A DNA stretch of 39,485 bases from positions 8,267 through 47,751 of the forward strand of contig CAJULH010000012.1 in NCBI GenBank assembly GCA_910587175.1. Reading direction: 5' to 3'. This document shows, piece after piece, positions 22,922 to 30,566 of this stretch (within the stretch, counting starts at the first letter, position 1; the number at the start of each line of letters is the position of its first letter). The notes beneath the pieces were generated by a model. That model had not been told where the DNA came from and made no database searches. It saw nothing but the letters and a program-made list of their open reading frames with translations. The stretch is from Candidatus Gastranaerophilales bacterium. Lineage in GTDB: Bacteria; Cyanobacteriota; Vampirovibrionia; Gastranaerophilales; Gastranaerophilaceae. A program made the position numbers and the translations under genes.

Positions 22922-25075
22922 TCAATTTTGCACATTTAAACTCATCTTTAATTCTTCCGGCATATCACCTTCAGTTATATTTGGTGCTGCGGCCCAGATA
23001 ATTGAGCTCATATATCTTTTAATTGTAACTGTTTTAAAACCTTTTTTCTTCAAAAATCTGTTTATAAGATGTGCGATTGTGGAACTTTTTTCGCCTTCCA
23101 CAAGCTTTTGATACCTTTTTACGCCCATAATTTCGGCAATTTCAGAAATTTTTGCCCACCTGTTTAGGGCTTCAAGTATCTGCGCCACCTTGTCTGCTGC
23201 ATCTAAAAGCGCCGTTTTGCTGTCATCCGGAGAATAAGTTGTATTTTGTCTTTTCACAGGCGCAGCCTCGGATGTTATAATCTCTGCTCCTGAAAACAAT
23301 TTTTCCATATTTTCAGCATCTAATTTTTTATAAAATTCTACAACATTATCATCCGCAAGAACTCTTTCCTTTGAAAAATTCTCTAAATACAATCCTGATA
23401 AGGTTTTTACTCTGCTCATAGCAACATATGCCTGTCCTCTTTCAAAAATTCTTTTACAATCTACATACAAAGAATCCAAGGTCATCCCTTGCGATTTATG
23501 TATTGTTACAGCCCAGGCAAGTCTTAATGGGTACTGCTCTCTTGTTGCCATCACTTTATCATTGTAATAATATTCAAACCTTTCAGGTTCAATATCTTTT
23601 ATAATGCCATTTTCAAATTCTACTGTAATTGAGTCTTCATTAAATGCTTTTATCACCCCGCAGGAGCCATTTATGAGTCCTGTTTTAAAATCTGAATTCA
23701 CAAGAAGCATAACTCTCGCGCCAAGCTTCAGTTGAATCAGTTTTTCTGCTCTGCAACTTTTATTGAAAATCTCCAAAATAGTTTCTTCTCTTTGAGTAAG
23801 CCCGGATGAGACATAACTTTTGCCTCTTAATACACTGTCTTGCGCCATAAATTCAACAACAGGAGCCTCAAGTGCATTAAACATCCTTTGGTTATAATTA
23901 TCTGCCTCCTCATTAGTTGAAAAAATATGCAGAATGTTTGAATTATCAGAATCAAACGGAAGTTCTCTTGCATTAAAAAGTTTTATGTCTCCTTCCGTTA
24001 AAGAATTTGTGCGCATGTTAGACAATGCTTTTATGAAATTTTCCTCACTTTGCCGGTGATTATCCTTGAGCAAAATATTTTTAAGATTTAATTCCGTCCA
24101 CACGGGCGATTCAAAACAATAGTGCATCTCTTCTTCTTTTTCAACAGGAGGCAGTTGAAAAAAATCACCGAAAAATATCACCTGAATACCGCCAAAAGGC
24201 GAATCATTCTCTCTTATTGCCCTTAAAACCTTATCTATATATTCAAAGGTTTTAATGTTTAGCATTGAAATTTCATCAATTGCAAGCATATTGCATTTTA
24301 AAATCTGGCTTTTTACAGCAGGCTTATTTAAAATATTTTTTATTGTATATTCTACAGGATATCTGCATATACCGACACCCGCCCAGGAATGGATTGTCTG
24401 TCCCTTTATATTCACTGCTGCAATCCCGGTTGTAGATGTTACAACAAGTTTTTTAAATTTTTCTTTCAGTCTTTCTAATATATAGCTTTTACCTGTTCCG
24501 GCATGACCTGTTATAAAAAGATTTTCACCGGATTTTATAAGGTGAATTATATTACTTAATAAAATATCGCCTTTTTTAATATCTGCACCGGCTTTTAGAG
24601 GCTTTTTAACCGCAAATTCGGCATCATCAGCATTATCTGAAATTACAAGCTGATCTTCATTATAAATTTTATATGGAATGTATTCCCCGCTTGCAATCTG
24701 CCTTTCAAACGCTATAGGTTTTTCGCCTTCTTTTATTTTATACTTAAGGTTTTCATCTGATGCCCACCTTACAGATGTAAAGCCATAAATAATTTTGTAA
24801 CATTCCAAAATGCATTGTGAAACCGATGCAAACTTTCTGCCTGAAAATGTTGTATGCTTTTCTTCAATTTCATTCACCAAAGCCCTTGCAATATCCATAA
24901 TTTCATCATAGGATATAAGCTCTGAAAGCAAGATTTGGAGCAGTTTTTTCGGGTTTGAAAAATTGTATCCGCTTATTGTTTCAAAAGCAGCATCTCTAAA
25001 ACCCTCGAAACCAGCACCTGCACTTGCTGCAGACACATTTGCGGTATTATTATGCTCTTCGGTTTTTAACTTCAA
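22922..25075 (-). CDS. PIF1-family DNA helicase
   Basis: 717 residues. Walker A is GHAGTGKS (190-197). Walker B is DEISM (267-271) in MLAIDEISMLNI. IFFGDFFQLPPV is the PIF1 signature, and WAVTIHKSQGMTLDSLYVD with QAYVAMSRVKTLSGLYL gives the C-terminal superfamily 1B motifs. PIF1 helicases run 5' to 3' and unwind forks, G-quadruplexes and R-loops. The first 170 residues and the last 100 (a small helical, possibly DNA-binding region, ISEIAEIMGVKRYQKL) lie outside the motor. Bacterial copies are often accessory. It is on the same strand as the ART-like gene downstream. Confidence 0.85.
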   Translation of the reverse strand: MKLKTEEHNNTANVSAASAGAGFEGFRDAAFETISGYNFSNPKKLLQILLSELISYDEIMDIARALVNEIEEKHTTFSGRKFASVSQCILECYKIIYGFTSVRWASDENLKYKIKEGEKPIAFERQIASGEYIPYKIYNEDQLVISDNADDAEFAVKKPLKAGADIKKGDILLSNIIHLIKSGENLFITGHAGTGKSYILERLKEKFKKLVVTSTTGIAAVNIKGQTIHSWAGVGICRYPVEYTIKNILNKPAVKSQILKCNMLAIDEISMLNIKTFEYIDKVLRAIRENDSPFGGIQVIFFGDFFQLPPVEKEEEMHYCFESPVWTELNLKNILLKDNHRQSEENFIKALSNMRTNSLTEGDIKLFNARELPFDSDNSNILHIFSTNEEADNYNQRMFNALEAPVVEFMAQDSVLRGKSYVSSGLTQREETILEIFNKSCRAEKLIQLKLGARVMLLVNSDFKTGLINGSCGVIKAFNEDSITVEFENGIIKDIEPERFEYYYNDKVMATREQYPLRLAWAVTIHKSQGMTLDSLYVDCKRIFERGQAYVAMSRVKTLSGLYLENFSKERVLADDNVVEFYKKLDAENMEKLFSGAEIITSEAAPVKRQNTTYSPDDSKTALLDAADKVAQILEALNRWAKISEIAEIMGVKRYQKLVEGEKSSTIAHLINRFLKKKGFKTVTIKRYMSSIIWAAAPNITEGDMPEELKMSLNVQN

Positions 25076-25169
25076 TTTTTCTTCCCCAAAAGACAGTAAG
25101 CAGGCTGAAATAAACTTTAAATCAACGTTTTATATATTATATACCACGCAAGAAAAAATTACATTAAAA

Positions 25170-25406
25170 TTAATCAAATATGAACAGTTCATTAAGCCTT
25201 GTTTCAAGAGCTTTTGCAAGTCTTTTTGCTGTAGATATAGTAGTATCAGTAATTCCGCGCTCAATTGCACTTAAGTAACTTGCTGATATACCAGCTGTAA
25301 ATGCAAGTTCATCCTGGGTTAGATTTGCATTTTTCCGCAATGAGGCAATCTTTTTCTCAAATTTTCTAGTTAATATTTTATCGTATTTAAACGTTTTATT
25401 GCCCAT
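25170..25406 (-). CDS. XRE-family helix-turn-helix regulator
   Basis: 78 residues consisting of one Cro/C1 HTH: KIASLRKNANLTQDELAFTA, then GISASYLSAIERGI and TISTAKRLAKALETRLNELF. No extra domain. I take the ATG at 25406; the longer TTG-started frame would run through the operator-like palindrome. It lies 94 bp upstream of the helicase gene on the same strand. Confidence 0.85.
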   Translation of the reverse strand: MGNKTFKYDKILTRKFEKKIASLRKNANLTQDELAFTAGISASYLSAIERGITDTTISTAKRLAKALETRLNELFIFD

Positions 25407-25422
25407 TTTTACAATTGTAAAA
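25407..25422. promoter_or_regulatory. 16-bp palindrome abutting the XRE start, likely autoregulatory operator
   Basis: TTTTACAATTGTAAAA is a perfect palindrome directly before the ATG. On the minus strand it contains TACAAT, spaced 17 bp from TTTAAA upstream, so it would cover the -10 box of a nearly leaderless promoter. This is a typical layout for autorepression by a small XRE protein. Confidence 0.55.
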
Positions 25423-25550
25423 GACAATTTGACAAATTTAAAACTATGGGATAGTGTTTTATAGTCTAAAGTTGTTTAAAATAGCGAAAATATAACAAAA
25501 CAAGAGTCGTCTTTTGCAAAAGAAAGCAGCTCCTATAATATTCACCTTTC

Positions 25551-25578
25551 TTGTCCCCAAAAATATGTGTGGTATAAT
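25551..25578 (+). promoter_or_regulatory. Probable dapL promoter
   Basis: TTGTCC (25551-25556), 16 bp, TATAAT (25573-25578), about 45 bp before the dapL ATG. Confidence 0.6.
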
Positions 25579-25622
25579 CTTTCTGGTAAAGTGTATCTTA
25601 AATTTTTGAGGAATTAACAACA

Positions 25623-26885
25623 ATGGAAAATACCGCGATTGATTTTAAAAACCATTTTAATAACTACGTTCAAAATCTTGAAACATATATTATGTTTCAG
25701 ATAAAACAAAGAACTCTTGAATTAACAGATGAACTAACCAAAAAAGGAAGAAAGCCAATCTCTCTTTCAATGGGTGCACCCGTTGATATGGTTCCGGAGT
25801 TTGCGGTAGAAACATTAAAAAATTGTCTCAATGACCCGTCAATTCATACATACTCTACACCAAAGGGTGAAAAATACTTCCTTGAAGCCGTTTCAAGAAG
25901 AATGAAAAAGAGATTTAATGTAGATGTTGACCCGAATACGGAAGTTTTTTCTTTAATTGGTTCAAAAGAAGGTATTGCAAACCTTATAAGAGAACTTATA
26001 AATCCGACAACAGATATTAAAGAAAAAGACATAATCCTTGTCCCGGACCCGGGGTATGCTTCATACGGCGAAATGATAAAGGTTTCAGGCGGCTTGGGTT
26101 ATGGTCTTCCTCTAACAAAAGAAAACAACTATATGCCTGATTTGGAGCTGGTTTTAGAACAAATTAAAAAAGACGGGCTGAACCCTGAAAGAATTAAAGC
26201 GCTTGTGATTAATTACCCGAATAACCCTCTTGGTGCAACTGCAACAAAAGAGTATCTTCAATCCTGTGTTGATTTTTGTATAAAACACCACATAATGCTG
26301 ATTTCAGACAATGCATACTCTGAAATTTATTTTGATGAAAACGATAAGCCCATGAGCATCCTTGAATTAAAGGGTGCAAAGGATGTTGCAGTTGAATTTC
26401 ACAGCTTTTCAAAACCGTATGCAATGACAGGTTGGCGTATGGGATGGGTTTGCGGAAACAGCCAAATTGTTTCAATGTTCGGCAAATTAAAATCTACAAT
26501 AGATACAGGCATTTTTAAGGCAATGCAATTGACCGGTGCAAAACTTCTGGATTCAAAAGAAGGCGATGAATACATCCAAAATGCAAACAGAAAGCTCAAA
26601 AGAAAAATTGATAATTTTGTGCACGGGCTAAAAGAGCTTGGCTGGAAAGATATCGAAACACCAAAAGCAACATTCTACCTTTGGATTTCAATCCCGCCAA
26701 AATATAATATGGATGCTAAAAAATTCTGTGATGATTTGCTTGAAAAATCAGGTATTGTAGCAGTGCCCGGGAATGCATTCGGCACCATGGGAAAAGGTTA
26801 TGTAAGACTTTCAATAGTTGCTGCCGAAGAAAGTCTTGATGCTGTAATTGGCAGAATGAAACAGGACGGGCACACTTTTAGCTAA
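25623..26885 (+). CDS. dapL: LL-diaminopimelate aminotransferase-type class I aminotransferase
   Basis: 420 residues, PLP fold type I. Markers: YSTPKGEKYFLEAVSRRM near the N-terminus, LVPDPGYASYGEM, VINYPNNPLGATA (PLP/substrate Asn), ISDNAYSEIYF, the Schiff-base lysine in HSFSKPYAMTGWRMGW, and GYVRLSIV with the substrate Arg. The SFSKxxxMTGWRxGW segment followed by KxxIDTGIFKAMQ is characteristic of DapL, which makes LL-diaminopimelate in one step in cyanobacteria, chlamydiae and many anaerobes. A related broad aminotransferase cannot be excluded. Upstream GAGGAA serves as ribosome site. hisH follows after 38 bp. Confidence 0.8.
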   Translation: MENTAIDFKNHFNNYVQNLETYIMFQIKQRTLELTDELTKKGRKPISLSMGAPVDMVPEFAVETLKNCLNDPSIHTYSTPKGEKYFLEAVSRRMKKRFNVDVDPNTEVFSLIGSKEGIANLIRELINPTTDIKEKDIILVPDPGYASYGEMIKVSGGLGYGLPLTKENNYMPDLELVLEQIKKDGLNPERIKALVINYPNNPLGATATKEYLQSCVDFCIKHHIMLISDNAYSEIYFDENDKPMSILELKGAKDVAVEFHSFSKPYAMTGWRMGWVCGNSQIVSMFGKLKSTIDTGIFKAMQLTGAKLLDSKEGDEYIQNANRKLKRKIDNFVHGLKELGWKDIETPKATFYLWISIPPKYNMDAKKFCDDLLEKSGIVAVPGNAFGTMGKGYVRLSIVAAEESLDAVIGRMKQDGHTFS

Positions 26886-26923
26886 ATTATAGAACAGGTC
26901 CGCGACAAATTCAGGTAAGATTT

Positions 26924-27523
26924 ATGGAAAAAAAGCCAAAAGTTGCAATAATAGATTACGGCGCAGGAAACGTGAGAAGCCTTGGCAATATGCTCACACA
27001 CCTTGATATTCCATATGAAATAACAAGTGACAAGACAAAAATTAAAAATGCGGACAAGGTGATTTTTCCGGGGCAGGGGCATTTTGCACAGGCTATGGAG
27101 AAGCTTGGCACAAATGATATGGTGTCATTTGTGCAGGATGTCGTATCGGATGGAAAAACTTTTCTTGGAATTTGTCTTGGTCTGCAGGTTTTATTTGAAA
27201 CATCAGAAGAAGCGCCCGGCACAAATGGTTTAGGGATTTTTAAGGGCTGTGTTAAAAAATTTGAAATTGGAAAAACCCCGCAGATAGGCTGGAACAGAAT
27301 AAAAACAACCGAAAATAACAGCTATTTAAGTAACGATTATTTCTATTTTGTGAATTCTTACCACGTTTGCCCCGAAAATAAAGATATTATAAGCTCATAT
27401 GCCAATTATCATATTGATTTTTGCGCAAGTATTGAACATAAAAATATAACCGCAGTACAATTCCATCCTGAAAAAAGCTCCAATGCAGGAATTGAATTCT
27501 TTAAAAGATGGATAGAGTGGTAG
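26924..27523 (+). CDS. hisH: Imidazole glycerol phosphate synthase, glutaminase subunit
   Basis: 199 residues, class I glutamine amidotransferase. The nucleophile is in FLGICLGLQVLFE (about C83), and the His-Glu pair in AVQFHPEKSS near 184-186. It hydrolyses glutamine and passes ammonia to HisF in histidine synthesis. Begins IIDYGAGNVRSLGNML, the usual N-terminus. Probably co-transcribed with dapL; no hisF is in view. Confidence 0.95.
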   Translation: MEKKPKVAIIDYGAGNVRSLGNMLTHLDIPYEITSDKTKIKNADKVIFPGQGHFAQAMEKLGTNDMVSFVQDVVSDGKTFLGICLGLQVLFETSEEAPGTNGLGIFKGCVKKFEIGKTPQIGWNRIKTTENNSYLSNDYFYFVNSYHVCPENKDIISSYANYHIDFCASIEHKNITAVQFHPEKSSNAGIEFFKRWIEW

Positions 27524-27545
27524 TTCTCTAAAATATTTACAAATA

Positions 27546-27578
27546 ATTGCGGCTCATTTTTTACAAATGAGCCGCAAT
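27546..27578 (+). terminator. Terminator after hisH
   Basis: Perfect 14-bp arms ATTGCGGCTCATTT and AAATGAGCCGCAAT around a 5-nt loop. The following T run is short. Confidence 0.8.
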
Positions 27579-27611
27579 ATTTTAACCATACTTTTACTGT
27601 TAACTTCCTTG

Positions 27612-27833
27612 TTTCAATAACAGCCTGGGCTGCGGTGCTTTCTGCCTTTTGGCGGAAACGCAGCTTGACTGCAATTAAAGCAAAACTCGCTGTTTACTTT
27701 TTCATTTGGTTCCTGTGGGTGTTTCACAAAAATTTGTTTCACTTGCGTTGTCACAAATTTTGTTCACATCCTACGTCGCTATCGTAGTGCTATCCGCACC
27801 GGCTTGCACTTTCAATAACAGCCTGAGCTGCGG
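27612..27833 (-). mobile_element. Short insert duplicating the ppdK 3' end
   Basis: TTTCAATAACAGCCTG(A/G)GCTGCGG occurs at 27612-27635 and at 27810-27833, where it encodes AAAQAVIE near the PPDK C-terminus. The sequence between holds two similar blocks, TCACAAAAATTTGTTTCAC (27724-27742) and TCACAAATTTTGTTCAC (27751-27767), and a hairpin CTACG...CGTAG (27771-27787). The last six PPDK codons and the stop come from the insert side. The downstream copy also reads AAQAVIE in frame. This parallels the groEL 3' end. Element insertion or tandem duplication with divergence are both possible. Confidence 0.5.
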
Positions 27834-30450
27834 CGAGTTTTGCCTGCGGAATTCTGAACGGTGAGCAGGAAACGTAATTCAAACCGATTTTGTGACAGAA
27901 TTTAACGCTGTCCGGGTCTCCGCCGTGTTCACCGCAAACACCGCCAACAAGCGCCGGATTGACTTTCTTGCCTTTTTCCATAGACATTTCGATTAACTGT
28001 CCTACGCCTTTAACATCAAGGCTTTCAAATGGATTTCTCGGCAAAATTTTATCTTCAACATATTTATTTAAGAATTTACCTTCAGCATCATCCCTTGAAT
28101 ACCCAAATGTCATCTGCGTGAGGTCGTTTGTACCGAATGAGAAGAATTCCGCATATTCTGCAATTTCATCTGCAGTTAAGGCGGCACGCGGAATTTCAAT
28201 CATAGTACCAAATTTATACTCAACCTCAACTCCTTTTTGCGCCATAACTTCTTTTGCGGTCTTCACAAGTATTTCTTTTACAACCTTGAGCTCATTCACA
28301 TGCCCGATTAGAGGCACCATCACCCATGGTTTTACCGCAACACCTTCTTTTTTAAGATCGCAGCAAGCTTCAAAAATTGCCCTAACCTGCATAACATTAA
28401 TTTCAGGATATGTTAAACCAAGACGGCAGCCCCTGAGTCCCATCATCGGGTTAGATTCAGACAACCCTTCAACGATATGAAGCAATTCTTCTTTTTCTTT
28501 TGCATCTTTACCAAGGGCTTTAAGGGTTGCAACTTCTTTGATTAATTCTTCTTTTGAAGGAAGGAATTCATGGAGTGGCGGGTCTAAAAGCCTTACAGTT
28601 AAAGGCTTATCTCCCAATGCTTTAAACATTGCATAAAAATCTGAATATTGCATCGGAAGAAGCTTCGAAAGTGCTTCTTTTCTTGCTTCAGGGGTTCCTG
28701 CAATAATCATCTTTTGAACCCAGGGTAAACGGTCAGGGTCCATAAACATATGTTCCGTTCTGCAAAGCCCAACTCCTTCAGCACCAAATTTTAAAGAATT
28801 TTCAATATCTTTTGGTGTATCAGCGTTGGATTCAACCTTCATTGTCCTGATTTCATCAACCCAGGAGAAGAAAGTATTCCAGTTATCATCAATTTTTGCT
28901 TCTACAAGCTGAACAGCACCTTCCATAACAACGCCTTTGCCGCCATCAAGCGAAATTATGTCATTCTTATGATAAACAGTACCATCAGAACCTATAAGGG
29001 TTTCATTCGCAAGATCGATTTTTAAATCTTCACAACCTGAAACACAAGGTTTTCCCATACCTTTTGCAACAACAGCTGCGTGGCTTGTTGCGCCGCCTCT
29101 GAGGGTCAAAACACCCTGAGACACAGCCATACCATGAATATCATCAGGGCAGGTTTCAATTCTGACTAATATAACTTTTTCACCTGCTTCGCCTCTTTTA
29201 GCTGCTTCTTCCGTATCAAATACAATTTTGCCTACAGCAGCACCCGGAGAAGCATTTACACCGGTGCAAATTTTATGGGCAGCTTCAAGTGCTTTATTAT
29301 CAAAACATGGAAGAAGAATCTGGTTAACTGAATACGGATCAACAAGCTCAATCGCTCTTTCCTTTGTAATAATTCCTTCTTTTTCCATCTCAACCGCAAT
29401 TCTAATTGCAGCTGCAGCGGTTCTTTTACCGTTTCTTGTCTGCAAAATCCAGAGTTTGCCTTTTTCAATGGTAAATTCCATATCCTGAACATCTTTGTAT
29501 CTGAGTTCGAGTTTTTTTGCAATGTCAACATACTGGCGGTATAAATCAGGCATTTCTGTTTCAAGCTCGGAAATTGGTTTCGGCGTTCTAATGCCTGCTA
29601 CAACGTCTTCCCCTTGTGCGTTTGTTAAATATTCGCCGTAGAAAGAGTTTTCGCCTGTTGCAGGGTTTCTTGTAAATGAAACACCCGTAGCACAATCATC
29701 ACCCATATTCCCGAATACCATTGTCTGGACATTTACTGCAGTCCCGAAGTTGTGGTCAATTTTGTTCATATTTCTATATGCAACAGCACGGGGGATGTTC
29801 CAGCTTCTAAACACCGCCTCAATTGCTTCCTGAAGCTGAACATAGGGATCTTGCGGAAATTCTTTTCCTGTAACTTCTTTAATAACTTTTTTATAAACGG
29901 GAATTAAAGATTTCCAGCCCTCTGCTGAAATTTGGGTATCTTCTTTGACGCCTTCTTTTGCTTTTATCTTTTCAACTTCGGATTCAAAATATTTTTGTCT
30001 GTCCATATCCCAAGCAACAGAGCCAAACATAGTTAAAAAGCGGCGGTATGAATCGTAACAAAAACGCGGATTATTGGTTAATTTTACCATAGCTTCGACA
30101 GTTTCATCATTCAAACCAAGGTTTAGAATAGTTTCCATCATACCGGGCATTGAAAGCCTTGCGCCTGAGCGAACTGATACTAAAAGCGGGTTTTGTGCAT
30201 CGCCAAACTTTTTGCCTGCCTGTTTTTCAACGTCAGCCAAGGCTGTTTTAACTTCATCCATAAGCCCTTCAGGCATTTTATTTCCGTTATTTATATAATC
30301 CATACAGGTTTCTGTTGTAATAGTAAGTCCCGGGGGAACAGGAAGACCGGCATTTGTCATCTCTGCAAGGTTTGCGCCTTTTCCGCCCAGAAGGTTTCTC
30401 ATATCAGCATTTCCTTCGCGAAAAAGCCATACACGCTTTTCATTAGCCAT
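27790..30450 (-). CDS. ppdK: Pyruvate, phosphate dikinase
   Basis: 886 residues. Interconverts pyruvate, ATP and phosphate with PEP, AMP and pyrophosphate; in anaerobes it often works as a glycolytic enzyme. The N-terminal ATP-grasp domain has GGKGANLAEM and SVRSGARLSMPGMMETILNLG. The swivelling phosphohistidine is in LTLRGGATSHAAVVAKGMGKPCVSG (about 455). The C-terminal PEP/pyruvate barrel has FGTNDLTQ and the acid Cys in VGGVCGEHGGDP. An AAGGAG ribosome site precedes the ATG. The final residues ESASRCG are non-standard and derive from the insert at its 3' end. Confidence 0.97.
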   Translation of the reverse strand: MANEKRVWLFREGNADMRNLLGGKGANLAEMTNAGLPVPPGLTITTETCMDYINNGNKMPEGLMDEVKTALADVEKQAGKKFGDAQNPLLVSVRSGARLSMPGMMETILNLGLNDETVEAMVKLTNNPRFCYDSYRRFLTMFGSVAWDMDRQKYFESEVEKIKAKEGVKEDTQISAEGWKSLIPVYKKVIKEVTGKEFPQDPYVQLQEAIEAVFRSWNIPRAVAYRNMNKIDHNFGTAVNVQTMVFGNMGDDCATGVSFTRNPATGENSFYGEYLTNAQGEDVVAGIRTPKPISELETEMPDLYRQYVDIAKKLELRYKDVQDMEFTIEKGKLWILQTRNGKRTAAAAIRIAVEMEKEGIITKERAIELVDPYSVNQILLPCFDNKALEAAHKICTGVNASPGAAVGKIVFDTEEAAKRGEAGEKVILVRIETCPDDIHGMAVSQGVLTLRGGATSHAAVVAKGMGKPCVSGCEDLKIDLANETLIGSDGTVYHKNDIISLDGGKGVVMEGAVQLVEAKIDDNWNTFFSWVDEIRTMKVESNADTPKDIENSLKFGAEGVGLCRTEHMFMDPDRLPWVQKMIIAGTPEARKEALSKLLPMQYSDFYAMFKALGDKPLTVRLLDPPLHEFLPSKEELIKEVATLKALGKDAKEKEELLHIVEGLSESNPMMGLRGCRLGLTYPEINVMQVRAIFEACCDLKKEGVAVKPWVMVPLIGHVNELKVVKEILVKTAKEVMAQKGVEVEYKFGTMIEIPRAALTADEIAEYAEFFSFGTNDLTQMTFGYSRDDAEGKFLNKYVEDKILPRNPFESLDVKGVGQLIEMSMEKGKKVNPALVGGVCGEHGGDPDSVKFCHKIGLNYVSCSPFRIPQAKLAAAQAVIESASRCG

Positions 30451-30566
30451 AATAGAATTTTCTCCTTAGTTTTTTATGCACGTAAACTACATCAAATTTT
30501 TGATAAAAGTTAAAAAAATTCTATCATAAACAAGGCTTTAAATAAAGAAATTAATATTATTCAATT

